A DNA stretch of 64,000 nt from Eubacterium callanderi (GTDB lineage: Bacteria; Bacillota; Clostridia; Eubacteriales; Eubacteriaceae): contig NZ_FRBP01000002.1 of assembly GCF_900142645.1 (NCBI RefSeq), forward strand, positions 248,001 to 312,000. The letters are read 5' to 3'. The position numbers and the translations under genes are program-made. The notes under the pieces were generated by a model, which saw only the letters and a program-made list of their open reading frames with translations, did no database searches and was not told the DNA's origin. Below are positions 34,697 through 41,844 of the stretch, in pieces; position 1 is the first letter of the stretch, and every line of letters begins with the position of its first letter.

Positions 34697-34790
34697 TCAA
34701 CTTGTCCTCCCTACGACGGCGTTACACCGCATCAGGTAAAACGGGTTTAGGATTCAATCCAATCTCAGCAAAAGCTCCCCGGGCATCAAC
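34697..34790 (-). promoter_or_regulatory. TPP riboswitch (THI element)
   Basis: Minus-strand aptamer with the hallmarks GGGGAGC, CTGAGA, ACCTGATGCGG, TAACGCCG and CGTAGGGA in the correct order. It precedes thiCMED and should repress the operon when thiamine pyrophosphate is plentiful. Confidence 0.95.
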
Positions 34791-34805
34791 TCATTTGTCT
34801 TTTTA

Positions 34806-34834
34806 ATTCTATCCTAAGTGCACCAAAATAACAA
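34806..34834 (-). promoter_or_regulatory. Sigma-A promoter of the thi operon
   Basis: Minus-strand TTGTTA (34829-34834), 17-bp spacer, TAGAAT (34806-34811), ending about 16 nt upstream of the aptamer. Confidence 0.8.
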
Positions 34835-34849
34835 GAAGTTTCTTCATAT

Positions 34850-35464
34850 TTACCAAAACATTTCAATTAAACCTAAGATAACCAATAATACACCAGAAAC
34901 GGCCGGCGCATAATCCCCCAAAAGAGGGCCGACCACCTGTCCTCCAAGCCGGAAGCCAGACCATAAAGCAACAAGGCTTATAATAAACGTACACACAGCA
35001 GTCAGGCCAATACTGACGCCTGTGATACTGGCGGCTATCCCTGTTCCCAGATTATTAAAGGTCAGACCAAGGGCAACTGTTACAATTTCACGGTAGCGAA
35101 TATGGTCCTTATCCTGAACCGATGCATCCACCACATCTGCCATTTCACCTGTATTTTTCATAGCGTAGCTGCCTGATTTTTTCTCCTTTAAAAGCTTGAT
35201 GATTCCCTGTATGGCAAAATAAACACCCAGCAGTATAATAATCCCAGCGCCAAGATCATTTCCTATCCTGTCTGGAATATAACCAGACAGCCATTTGCCA
35301 AAGAGCATGGCGATGACCGTTCCTGTTGTTGTAATAACAGCCACAGTCAGGTTCGAAACCGCGTTAAGATGAATTTTTTTAATTCCGAAGGCCAGACCAA
35401 CCACAATGTTATCAAGATTGGACGAAAGGCTGAATAGCAAAGCGGATACAATGAAAATAAGCAT
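34850..35464 (-). CDS. MntP/YtaF-like metal efflux membrane protein
   Basis: A 204-residue protein with six hydrophobic helices arranged as an inverted repeat, typical of the MntP (manganese exporter) and YtaF families. The first repeat carries NLDNIVVGLAFG and the second TFNNLGTGIAA, where Asn replaces the Asp often seen in MntP. A soluble acidic loop lies between the halves. Upstream is a long leader with an attenuator (35465-35712). Manganese export is the best guess; other divalent ions are possible. Confidence 0.8.
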   Translation of the reverse strand: MLIFIVSALLFSLSSNLDNIVVGLAFGIKKIHLNAVSNLTVAVITTTGTVIAMLFGKWLSGYIPDRIGNDLGAGIIILLGVYFAIQGIIKLLKEKKSGSYAMKNTGEMADVVDASVQDKDHIRYREIVTVALGLTFNNLGTGIAASITGVSIGLTAVCTFIISLVALWSGFRLGGQVVGPLLGDYAPAVSGVLLVILGLIEMFW

Positions 35465-35555
35465 TTTACCATGCTCCCTGTTTATTTTATACGTTCTTTT
35501 TTATATTATACCTTTTTATCCATGTGAATTATCGCTGTCCTCTGGTAAATTTTAT

Positions 35556-35597
35556 CAAAAAACAAAGATACCTGGCACCCCCTTGCACCAGGTATCT
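35556..35597 (-). terminator. Attenuator hairpin in the mntP-like leader
   Basis: AGATACCTGG (35588-35597 on the minus strand) pairs perfectly with CCAGGTATCT (35566-35575), followed by TTTGTTTTTT. It is about 90 bp before the start codon and well after the promoter, so it works within the leader. Confidence 0.85.
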
Positions 35598-35599
35598 AA

Positions 35600-35712
35600 C
35601 TCCCCTTCATTTTCCCCATTAAGAAAACGTTCATCCAGATATCATTTTCGAAGATGGTATCCCCCTTGATTCCACCTTATATCTTACGTTTCAAAAACGT
35701 TTTCATTAACTG
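35600..35712 (-). promoter_or_regulatory. Structured leader, candidate metal riboswitch, class not recognised
   Basis: The transcript from the promoter at 35719-35747 would start near 35712. A 9-bp closing helix (AACGTTTTC at 35696-35704 in plus-strand terms, with GAAAACGTT at 35623-35631) encloses a second helix AGATAT/ATATCT and a hairpin GGTGGAATC/GATACCATC with a G-rich loop. The terminator follows. It does not match the yybP-ykoY manganese aptamer sequence as I know it. The structure is seen by eye only. Confidence 0.55.
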
Positions 35713-35718
35713 TCAATA

Positions 35719-35747
35719 ATGATAACATTTCCATCAGTAATTGTCAA
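35719..35747 (-). promoter_or_regulatory. Sigma-A promoter of the mntP-like gene
   Basis: Minus-strand TTGACA (35742-35747), 17-bp spacer, TATCAT (35719-35724). It lies about 260 bp before the start codon. Confidence 0.85.
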
Positions 35748-35835
35748 GTTATTTTATTAACAAATCGGCTACAGAAACCCTAAACCCCAATTAAATGCAG
35801 AGAGAGGCGCCACATTTTCGCAGCACCTCCCTGTT

Positions 35836-36690
35836 TTACTCTTTGGTGTTTATCCCAGAATTTCTCGAATTTTCAAAAGTATCCGTTTCCGCATTTTCTT
35901 CCAACTGTTTCTTCTTGAGCTTTGGCATAAAACGCTTGACGAAGGTCCCTTTTCCACGGCCCTTAATGTAAAACAAACCAAAAACCGAGAAGACCACTGC
36001 GCCGATAAAATTAACGAATAAATCGGACATTGTATCCACCAGTCCAATATCAATATAACCGCCATAGTTCCAGGTCTGCCCATTAACCACAATACTCTCG
36101 ATTGGGATGGTTACCGCAACATTTTTGCCTTCAGGGTTAAATATAACCGAGCTGATACTGTGAATGATCGTATCTTTTTGCATATCGGTTTGGAAAAACC
36201 AATCGGCTCCAAACTCAAAAAACTCCCAAAGCACACCAATGGTCATTGAAAAACAAAATGCAAAAACAGCTACAAAAACCGGTGAAAGGCTCATGCTGAA
36301 ATTTTCATTTTGATTTAAAATATCAATCAATGAAAAGCCAATGGCCGCCATTAAAAAACCGTTTATGGTGTGCAGCATCGCATCCCAATGGTCAAAAATC
36401 AGATAATATTCCTGAATCTCGCCTAAAATTTCTGCTGAAAAAATAAATAATATAATAATAATTTCAAGAGTTGTTGGCATTTCAATGTGAAGCTGCTTGT
36501 CCACAAAGCTTGGAATCATAAATAAAATCAATGTCAGCACACATAGAAAAACGTTGTTCCAATTTTGATTCCAGATCTGTGCGATCATAACTGCAACAAC
36601 CAAGACACGAAGCAGTATATACAAAAAAACCTTGCCACTGCTTTTTCCTGCTGATTCACCTGTATTCTTTTCTCTCTTTTCCTTTTTCAA
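35836..36690 (-). CDS. Multi-helix membrane protein, YjdF/DUF2238-like
   Basis: A 284-residue protein with six or seven hydrophobic segments and charged ends. The motifs FDHWDAMLHTINGFLMA and GVLWEFFEFGADWFF match the pattern of the DUF2238 (YjdF) group of membrane proteins of unknown function; the His and Glu residues inside helices are typical. It is a single gene, divergent from the surface protein gene at 36823. No biochemical role can be stated. Confidence 0.7.
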   Translation of the reverse strand: MKKEKREKNTGESAGKSSGKVFLYILLRVLVVAVMIAQIWNQNWNNVFLCVLTLILFMIPSFVDKQLHIEMPTTLEIIIILFIFSAEILGEIQEYYLIFDHWDAMLHTINGFLMAAIGFSLIDILNQNENFSMSLSPVFVAVFAFCFSMTIGVLWEFFEFGADWFFQTDMQKDTIIHSISSVIFNPEGKNVAVTIPIESIVVNGQTWNYGGYIDIGLVDTMSDLFVNFIGAVVFSVFGLFYIKGRGKGTFVKRFMPKLKKKQLEENAETDTFENSRNSGINTKE

Positions 36691-36822
36691 AAACTATCTC
36701 CCTTCTAAAAATTTTCACTGTTTTTCTGAACCATTATAACACACATGCAGAAAAATCGTTTTTTATTTAAGAATTTTGGGTAATTGTTATTATATCTTAT
36801 GTAAAATGAAGGAGTAGCTAAA

Positions 36823-37392
36823 ATGAAAAATAAATGTTTGAAAATAAGCTTTACTGTGATTCTCTCCATTCTGCTGTTGAGCAGCTTCAGCCCAATTTTG
36901 GCTGAAACACCAGCCGGAGACCCTGCTCTCAACGAGGGGGCGGTTGGCAGTCCTCTCACCTTAACCTCCAGCGTCCCACAGGACGGCGCCACAAATGTAC
37001 AGCCCTTCACGGAAATTTCCGTATCCTTTAACCAGAATGTGGTCAACACAGCCGTAAGGGCGACAAACGAGAAGGCTGTAAGCCTTTGGAGTAAAGGCAA
37101 ACAGGTGGATGCCGACATTGTCTTATCCGATGATCTGATTGATCCTGAAGACTGGGGGACCATCCGCATTAATCCAAAGAATAATTTGAAAAGCAATCAA
37201 GAATACATCATAAAAGTGGATAAAATTTTGACTTCAACAACAGGAGAACACTTGCAGGCCCCTGTGGAAATTCATTTTACCACTGTAAAATCCGCTTCTT
37301 CCATTACCGGAACTTCAATTGCAGTGGTTGCTGCCATTGTCATCATCGCCGCTATTATTATTGGTATTCTCTACAAAAGGCGCAAACGTTAA
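36823..37392 (+). CDS. Secreted membrane-anchored protein with Big_5 Ig-like domain
   Basis: A 189-residue protein with an N-terminal signal peptide (about residues 1-27), an SbsA-type Ig-like (Big_5) domain at 45-155 starting SVPQDGATNVQPFTEISVSF, and a C-terminal hydrophobic helix followed by KRRKR that would keep it in the membrane with the domain outside. The start has AAGGAG eight bases upstream. It is monocistronic and followed by a terminator. Its ligand is unknown. Confidence 0.8.
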   Translation: MKNKCLKISFTVILSILLLSSFSPILAETPAGDPALNEGAVGSPLTLTSSVPQDGATNVQPFTEISVSFNQNVVNTAVRATNEKAVSLWSKGKQVDADIVLSDDLIDPEDWGTIRINPKNNLKSNQEYIIKVDKILTSTTGEHLQAPVEIHFTTVKSASSITGTSIAVVAAIVIIAAIIIGILYKRRKR

Positions 37393-37396
37393 TTTA

Positions 37397-37428
37397 AAAA
37401 GACGCATCCGATAATGGATGCGTCTTTT
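37397..37428. terminator. Bidirectional terminator between convergent genes
   Basis: AAAAGACGCATCC (37397-37409) pairs perfectly with GGATGCGTCTTTT (37416-37428). It serves the Ig-domain gene and the convergent amidotransferase gene. Confidence 0.9.
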
Positions 37429-37429
37429 A

Positions 37430-38164
37430 TTATGCCTTATTTTTCGCTGCCTCCACAAAGGCTTTAAATAAATCATATTCGTATGAACGCTTAGGCCACA
37501 GAAACTCAGGATGCCACTGGATTGCCAGACCATAAGTCATATCTGGTATCTCAACAGCTTCCACCAGTCCATCCTTTGCGCGCGCTGTCGCCTCCAGTTC
37601 TGGGGAAAGCTCCGCGATTCCCTGGTGGTGCATACTGTTGACACGAATTGTTTTTTCACCGATAATTTCAAACAGCTTACTGCCTTCTTTAATCTCAATA
37701 TCGTGCACCGGAAAAACAAACTCTGTTTTCTGGGAATGCTGTACAGGATCTGGATCCTTTTTTTGTGCGATCAGATCCTGATAAAGCGTACCGCCCAGAG
37801 CCACATTAAAAAACTGAAGGCCGCGGCAGACACCAAAAAGGGCTTTGTCCTGTTTCCGGACTTCATCAAACAAAATCACTTCCATATAATCCCGTTCCGG
37901 CGAAACCTCATTGCAATATTCGGTCATTTCCTGATTGTAGAGCGCCGGGTCCACATCCTGTCCGCCAGTAAATAAAAAGCCGTCAAACTCATTTACCAAC
38001 GCACGTATATCCGCTTCATTTTTTAAGAGCGGCAAAAGAAAAGGCATGCCGGAGACCTCCAGAATACCATTTAAATATCCCGGAAAAATCCAGATGCTGT
38101 TCCATTTACTTGCCTGTTTTGTATCATAAAGGGGCAGTACCCCTATTTTAGGTTTTCTTTCCAT
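37430..38164 (-). CDS. Class I glutamine amidotransferase-like hydrolase (peptidase C26)
   Basis: Similar to PuuD, which hydrolyses gamma-glutamyl-GABA. The nucleophile is in FGVCRGLQ near residue 106 and the His/Glu pair in QWHPEFLW near 225. The ATG at 38164 has GGAGG at normal distance; the frame runs 33 codons further upstream with no ribosome site. The 244-residue length is typical. No polyamine genes adjoin it, so the exact gamma-glutamyl substrate is uncertain. Confidence 0.88.
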   Translation of the reverse strand: MERKPKIGVLPLYDTKQASKWNSIWIFPGYLNGILEVSGMPFLLPLLKNEADIRALVNEFDGFLFTGGQDVDPALYNQEMTEYCNEVSPERDYMEVILFDEVRKQDKALFGVCRGLQFFNVALGGTLYQDLIAQKKDPDPVQHSQKTEFVFPVHDIEIKEGSKLFEIIGEKTIRVNSMHHQGIAELSPELEATARAKDGLVEAVEIPDMTYGLAIQWHPEFLWPKRSYEYDLFKAFVEAAKNKA

Positions 38165-38183
38165 TCTGTTTTCCTCCAACAAA

Positions 38184-38228
38184 ATATAAAAAAAGTATTT
38201 CCTCAAGCTTTTGCCATTGAAATACTTT
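38184..38228 (-). terminator. Terminator after the 135-residue unknown gene
   Basis: On the minus strand AAAGTATTTC (38219-38228) pairs with GAAATACTTT (38192-38201), followed by eight T residues. It separates the gene at 38276 from the amidotransferase gene. Confidence 0.75.
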
Positions 38229-38275
38229 AAAATAATATTACCCCAAATTCTTTGAAATAACAAGCCTTTTCTTTA

Positions 38276-38683
38276 TCAGTCAATCCCAAAATCGGCCATG
38301 CGCTTGTCCAGTTCGGCCATGGCATCGTCATCCAGATCATAACGATCCAGCAGGTTCAAAAGATCCTCGCATTTTTCACGGATAGCTCCTGCGGTGGCTT
38401 CATCGCCCTCTTCCTTGAAAATCTTGCTGTCCTCTTTTAACAGGTCCACAAGTGTCAGCACCTTTTTAGGTTCGACCTCCCCAAAATTTACCAAAAGATC
38501 AAAGACAGTTTCTGATGGCAGGCTGAGAATCATATCAAGCGACATGCCCAGAAGGCTTTGATACTGATCATTGGCCAGTGAGTGACACTCTGCATATTCC
38601 TTTTTTGACCGCTTGAAAATTATTTCGCTGACTGCCCGGCACATTGCTCCGATCATTTCCATCAAATAGTCATTTTTCAGCAT
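38276..38683 (-). CDS. Unknown 135-residue helical protein
   Basis: I do not recognise a characterised family; it may belong to the DUF6483 group of clostridial proteins. It is soluble and mostly alpha-helical, with an acidic, Leu-rich second half that could form a TPR-like or coiled bundle. It has no signal peptide. It lies downstream of another small unknown gene and between two terminators, so it is probably a single transcription unit. Confidence 0.7.
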   Translation of the reverse strand: MLKNDYLMEMIGAMCRAVSEIIFKRSKKEYAECHSLANDQYQSLLGMSLDMILSLPSETVFDLLVNFGEVEPKKVLTLVDLLKEDSKIFKEEGDEATAGAIREKCEDLLNLLDRYDLDDDAMAELDKRMADFGID

Positions 38684-38708
38684 GGTTTTCTCCTGTCTGT
38701 TTATACCT

Positions 38709-38731
38709 GAAAAAATCCCGGCGAACCGGGA
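38709..38731 (-). terminator. Terminator after the 88-residue unknown gene
   Basis: On the minus strand TCCCGG (38726-38731), a TTCG tetraloop and CCGGGA (38716-38721), followed by six T residues. Confidence 0.9.
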
Positions 38732-38737
38732 CCTTTT

Positions 38738-39004
38738 TTATTCGGTTGTTGTATCCTCTACTACCTGGACCTCACCGTTTTCCATGTCAACGGTTATACT
38801 GACAAACTGCGTTTCATTCTTTTCGTCACCGGCTGTCAAAATCTCATCGGCGTTCACATCATCCATTTTCCAGGTAATTTTAAAAATATTTCCTATCGTT
38901 TCAGAGCTGGAAGTCATGTTCTTCGTGTTCTGACGAAGAAACTCCTGTCCTATATGCTCTATAAACTTTCTTGTCGCAATTTTCTCTGCTGCGTAAGCAT
39001 CCAT
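38738..39004 (-). CDS. Unknown 88-residue protein
   Basis: Not recognised. It is small and acidic, with an N-terminal helix followed by what looks like a beta-rich half (FVSITVDMENGEVQVV), and no membrane segment. A ribosome site GAGGTGG-type lies just upstream of the ATG at 39004, and a strong terminator follows, so it looks like a real single gene. Confidence 0.65.
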   Translation of the reverse strand: MDAYAAEKIATRKFIEHIGQEFLRQNTKNMTSSSETIGNIFKITWKMDDVNADEILTAGDEKNETQFVSITVDMENGEVQVVEDTTTE

Positions 39005-39210
39005 CCTTTTTCCACCTCATTCTATATCATTCAATACATTTATAGACTTATTTTACCACTTTAGCCGTTCTTTATCAATAAAAAGACTGGCATCTCTCCA
39101 AAAATATTTATCTACAAGCACCTCAAATACGTTTCAGATAAATAAAATTATTGATTTTTATCCTTTTTGCCTTTATTGGTTTTATAACAAATAAATTTTT
39201 GATTTATCCC

Positions 39211-39239
39211 TTGACTTGCCCGGTCCATTTCGCTATACT
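39211..39239 (+). promoter_or_regulatory. Strong sigma-A promoter of a candidate small RNA
   Basis: TTGACT (39211-39216), 17-bp spacer, TATACT (39234-39239) on the plus strand, with no plus-strand protein gene behind it. Confidence 0.8.
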
Positions 39240-39245
39240 ATGATT

Positions 39246-39362
39246 CGATTCTAGTTCAACGGATCTTGATGTTCAATAACGGAGAGGTCTGACCGACCTT
39301 CACTTGATATAGCTTTTGTTCAGGGCATAAAACTACATTCAAGTGAAGCGCCGTTTTCTTTC
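39246..39362 (+). ncRNA. Candidate small RNA, about 115 nt
   Basis: Downstream of a strong promoter there is no open reading frame of note on this strand but clear structure. AACGG (39278-39282) can pair with CCGTT (39351-39355). Inside it, CTTCACTTGA (39298-39307) pairs perfectly with TCAAGTGAAG (39339-39348), and GGTC/GACC forms a small hairpin. A TTTTCTTT tract follows, so it may end there. It does not look like 6S, SRP, tmRNA or a known riboswitch. It could act in trans, or on the convergent small gene at 39423. Confidence 0.55.
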
Positions 39363-39422
39363 AGCCAGCTTCTGGATTTTTCTTTTTGCTCAAAACTGGC
39401 ATCTCTTATCTGTAAAACAGCT

Positions 39423-39572
39423 TTATGAATGCTTTCTAAAAAAAGCGTCATCATTATCTGAAATAAACAACCCAAATTTTATACAATAAACCTTAATCTG
39501 GTTCATATCCAAAGACAGAAGCGCAGTGTTTCTTTCCTTTTCCGAGTGTTCAAGCAACTGTAAATAATTCAT
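39423..39572 (-). CDS. Unknown 49-residue protein
   Basis: Not recognised. The ATG at 39572 (MNYLQLLEHSEKERN) has AAGGAG seven bases upstream, which is the main reason to accept it. The product is soluble with an amphipathic helix in its first half. A stretch about 17 codons longer is open but less well supported. It lies between the candidate small RNA and tRNA-Thr. Confidence 0.45.
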   Translation of the reverse strand: MNYLQLLEHSEKERNTALLSLDMNQIKVYCIKFGLFISDNDDAFFRKHS

Positions 39573-39679
39573 TTTTAAACTCCTTTTCCATTTTTTCACT
39601 TTATTTCTTAAGCATATACCCATGCATTACCGCCAAATTCACTTTTTTAAAAAGCATCGCAGAGATTAAAAATAAAGGA

Positions 39680-39708
39680 TTGCCAAAACATCTTCATTGT
39701 GTTATTAT
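39680..39708 (+). promoter_or_regulatory. Sigma-A promoter of tRNA-Thr
   Basis: TTGCCA (39680-39685), 17-bp spacer, TATTAT (39703-39708), with the tRNA beginning at 39728. Confidence 0.75.
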
Positions 39709-39727
39709 ATGAGAGCTGAAATCTTAA

Positions 39728-39803
39728 GCTGAAGTGGCACAGATGGTAGCGCAATTGATTCGTAATCAATAGGTCAGGGGTTCGATTCCCCTCTTCAGCT
39801 CCA
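39728..39803 (+). tRNA. tRNA-Thr (anticodon CGT)
   Basis: A 76-nt cloverleaf with acceptor GCTGAAG/CTTCAGC, discriminator T and encoded CCA. The anticodon stem ATTGA/TCAAT encloses TTCGTAA, giving anticodon CGT. Confidence 0.95.
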
Positions 39804-39815
39804 TTAAAAAACAGG

Positions 39816-39850
39816 GCGGGTTTACCAGACTGGTAGATCCGCTTTTTTTA
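39816..39850 (+). terminator. tRNA-Thr terminator
   Basis: GCGG and TTTACC pair with GGTAGA and CCGC, followed by seven T residues. Confidence 0.85.
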
Positions 39851-39968
39851 GTGGTTGTGCTGTTTATTATCCCGACAGGTCTACAATCTTTTTACTGCCT
39901 GTCTGAAAGCCTTATAAACAGCCGTCTTCTCTCCATCGTAAATGTTTAAATAATACCCTTAAAAATCA

Positions 39969-39997
39969 TTGCACAATATATAAACCTGTGCTATGAT
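39969..39997 (+). promoter_or_regulatory. Sigma-A promoter of folT
   Basis: TTGCAC (39969-39974), 17-bp spacer, TATGAT (39992-39997), just upstream of the THF aptamer. Confidence 0.8.
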
Positions 39998-40010
39998 GGG
40001 GCTAATCAAT

Positions 40011-40104
40011 ACAAAGAGTAGACAAGGTGCGTAAAGTGTTAAAGGATGGGAAGTTGCCTTTAAACGAAAATAGGTCATTGCGGTACCTTGTCGCTTCCGC
40101 TTGT
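40011..40104 (+). promoter_or_regulatory. THF riboswitch aptamer upstream of folT
   Basis: Matches the THF-I consensus: GAGTAG, a GCGT-AAGTG block, ATGGGA, ACGAA, GCGGT and the 3' GCTTCCG strand. P1 is ACAAAG with CTTGT (one bulge). The next helix is GACAAGGT (40021-40028) with ACCTTGTC (40085-40092). Fifty-one bases (40034-40084) are identical to the second copy at 41105-41155. Confidence 0.92.
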
Positions 40105-40200
40105 ACAAATCAACAACCCTGTCCGCAGGGAGCCTGGCTGTCCTACAGATGCAGGCAAGTCTTATCCTCCGGGATACAATAGTTGTAGGCGTGCGGAAGC
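40093..40200 (+). promoter_or_regulatory. Anti-sequester junction of the folT leader
   Basis: GCTTCCGC (40093-40100) pairs with GCGGAAGC (40193-40200), and TACAA (40104-40108) with TTGTA (40183-40187). Inside are three small hairpins: CCCT/AGGG (40117-40130), GCCTG/CAGGC (40132-40156) and TATCC/GGATA (40163-40176). Forming the outer helix uses the aptamer's 3' strand, so it competes with ligand binding. Confidence 0.6.
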
Positions 40201-40245
40201 ATTACTTTCAGAAATTGAAGGAGGTTCTCATGAAAAGTAATGCTT
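40197..40245 (+). promoter_or_regulatory. Start-codon sequestering hairpin of folT
   Basis: AAGCATTACTTT (40197-40208) is perfectly complementary over 12 bp to AAAGTAATGCTT (40234-40245). The 25-nt loop holds both the AAGGAGG site and the ATG of folT. It shares AAGC with the anti-sequester helix, so the two are mutually exclusive. No T tract follows, which argues for translational rather than termination control. Confidence 0.75.
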
Positions 40246-40985
40246 TATCCCGTGGCACCACCCGTACGAAACTGGTCGTCAATTGTGGTTTGCTCATTGC
40301 CATCAGTATTGTGCTGAAAATTTTATTCGAGATGTATATTCCGCTGGGTGGTTTTCCATCCCTCAGAATCAATCTGACATCTCTCCCAATTATGCTTTCT
40401 GGCATTTTATTGGGGCCACTCGCCGGTTTTATCGTTGGCTTTATTTCCGATTTGCTGTGCTTTTTCATTAAGCCCGGCGGTCCATTTTTTCTCGGTTTCA
40501 CGGTTGCCAGCGGCCTGACAGGGCTGATTCCTGGTCTTTTGTGGATGCTGTTAAGAAAAAAGGAAATTAAGCATCTGGAATGGTTTAATCTTGGTTTTAT
40601 CGTGTTGTCTGTTGGTGTTTTAGTATTAACCGGATTGTTCAGCTTTGAAAATGGCACAATCTACTATGCCGGTGAACCGCTAAATCCATTTGTTTTAGTG
40701 TTATTTATTGCTCTAATGGTCGGCTTTGTGATCTTCCCCATCATCACGGTCAGGCGTTCCGAGGTGCTCGGCGAATATCGAAGCGACTATATTCTGTTCA
40801 TCGTCAGTGTGACCCAACTGATAACTTCCATTATTTTGAACACCTGGTTTTTAACCATTCTGTATGGTCAGGCAGTATCTGTGCTTTTACCCGCACGGAT
40901 TATTACCAATATTTTCCTAATACCACTTTACACAATCGCTTTGGTGGGATTACTGAAGGTATTGCCAAAATTTGTAAAAAAATAG
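40230..40985 (+). CDS. folT: Folate ECF transporter S component FolT
   Basis: Membrane substrate-binding subunit that works with a shared ECF energising module to import folates. The 251-residue protein has six helices and the S-component pattern RINLTSLPIMLSGILLGP and GFISDLLCF. The ATG at 40230 follows AAGGAGG. THF riboswitch control supports the folate assignment. No ECF ATPase or T component gene is in the window. Confidence 0.93.
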   Translation: MKSNALSRGTTRTKLVVNCGLLIAISIVLKILFEMYIPLGGFPSLRINLTSLPIMLSGILLGPLAGFIVGFISDLLCFFIKPGGPFFLGFTVASGLTGLIPGLLWMLLRKKEIKHLEWFNLGFIVLSVGVLVLTGLFSFENGTIYYAGEPLNPFVLVLFIALMVGFVIFPIITVRRSEVLGEYRSDYILFIVSVTQLITSIILNTWFLTILYGQAVSVLLPARIITNIFLIPLYTIALVGLLKVLPKFVKK

Positions 40986-40992
40986 GTTTCAG

Positions 40993-41017
40993 GAGCTGTG
41001 TAAAAACAGCTCTTTTT
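40993..41017 (+). terminator. folT terminator
   Basis: GAGCTGT (40993-40999) pairs with ACAGCTC (41006-41012), followed by TTTTT. Confidence 0.9.
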
Positions 41018-41036
41018 ATATTTCTAAATCTTATCA

Positions 41037-41065
41037 TTGAAAACCTATTGCAATAGTGGTAAGAT
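41037..41065 (+). promoter_or_regulatory. Sigma-A promoter of the folE operon
   Basis: TTGAAA (41037-41042), 17-bp spacer, TAAGAT (41060-41065). Confidence 0.75.
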
Positions 41066-41083
41066 AGACACAATTAATGATAA

Positions 41084-41174
41084 ACAGAGTAGATAAGACG
41101 CGTGAAGTGTTAAAGGATGGGAAGTTGCCTTTAAACGAAAATAGGTCATTGCGGTGTCTTATCGCTTCCGCTGT
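41084..41174 (+). promoter_or_regulatory. THF riboswitch aptamer upstream of folE
   Basis: Second THF-I aptamer. P1 is ACAG with CTGT and the next helix is GATAAGAC (41092-41099) with GTCTTATC (41156-41163). Compared with the folT copy, three base pairs of that helix differ by compensatory changes while the core is identical, which supports the fold. GCTTCCGC (41164-41171) can instead pair with GCGGAAGC (41199-41206). Confidence 0.93.
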
Positions 41175-41202
41175 GCCCTACGATGGGGATTGTAGGTTGC
41201 GG

Positions 41203-41235
41203 AAGCACTGCTCTTTTTACCGGGCAGTGCTTTTT
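41203..41235 (+). terminator. Riboswitch-linked terminator ahead of folE
   Basis: AAGCACTGC (41203-41211) pairs with GCAGTGCTT (41224-41232), followed by TTTGTGTTTATTTTT. It overlaps the anti-terminator strand at 41203-41206. Confidence 0.9.
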
Positions 41236-41283
41236 GTGTTTATTTTTAATAATCTTATAGCGTTCAATATTGGAGGAATACAA

Positions 41284-41844
41284 ATGAACAAAGAAAAAAT
41301 TATGGAAGCTGTTACCATGCTGATTGAAGCCATCGGCGAAGATCCCCAGCGTGAGGGCCTTGTAGACACACCCGACCGCATTGCGAGAATGTATGAAGAA
41401 ATCTTTGCCGGTATCGGGCAGACGGCCGAAGAACACCTGTCAAAATCCTTTACCATTGAGTCCAATGATCTTGTCATTGAGCGGGACATCCCGTTTTATT
41501 CCATGTGTGAACATCATTTTCTGCCCTTCTACGGAAAAGCGCATATTGCCTATGTACCAAACGGAAAGGTTGCCGGCCTCTCTAAACTGGTAAGGACTGT
41601 GGATGTTTACGCAAGGAAACCCCAGCTTCAGGAAAAGCTGACCTCAGAAATCGGCAGCGCCATCATGGAATATCTGGACGCCCAGGGCGTAATGGTCATC
41701 ATTGAGGCCGAGCACCTCTGCATGAACATGCGCGGTGTCAAGCGCCCTGGTACAAAAACCGTCACTGCTATGAGCGATGGTATCTTAAAGACAGACGCCA
41801 GCCTTAAAAATGATGTCTATAATCTTTTAGGAATAAGAGCATGA
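41284..41844 (+). CDS. folE: GTP cyclohydrolase I
   Basis: First step of folate synthesis, GTP to dihydroneopterin triphosphate. The zinc ligands are visible as Cys75 and His78 in MCEHHFLPF and Cys146 in EHLCMNMRG. The ATG at 41284 follows GGAGG; the frame is open further upstream through the riboswitch but without a ribosome site. The 186-residue length is normal. It overlaps the HD gene by 4 bp (ATGA). Confidence 0.97.
   Translation: MNKEKIMEAVTMLIEAIGEDPQREGLVDTPDRIARMYEEIFAGIGQTAEEHLSKSFTIESNDLVIERDIPFYSMCEHHFLPFYGKAHIAYVPNGKVAGLSKLVRTVDVYARKPQLQEKLTSEIGSAIMEYLDAQGVMVIIEAEHLCMNMRGVKRPGTKTVTAMSDGILKTDASLKNDVYNLLGIRA

Noticed and set aside
35465-35712. yybP-ykoY manganese riboswitch ahead of the MntP-like gene
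   Set aside because: A GGGGAGTTAG-like string is present, but the rest of the aptamer consensus and its order are not.
35800-35832. Hairpin GAGGTGC/GCGCCTC after the DUF2238-like gene
   Set aside because: Imperfect and without a T tract, so a terminator call is not supported.
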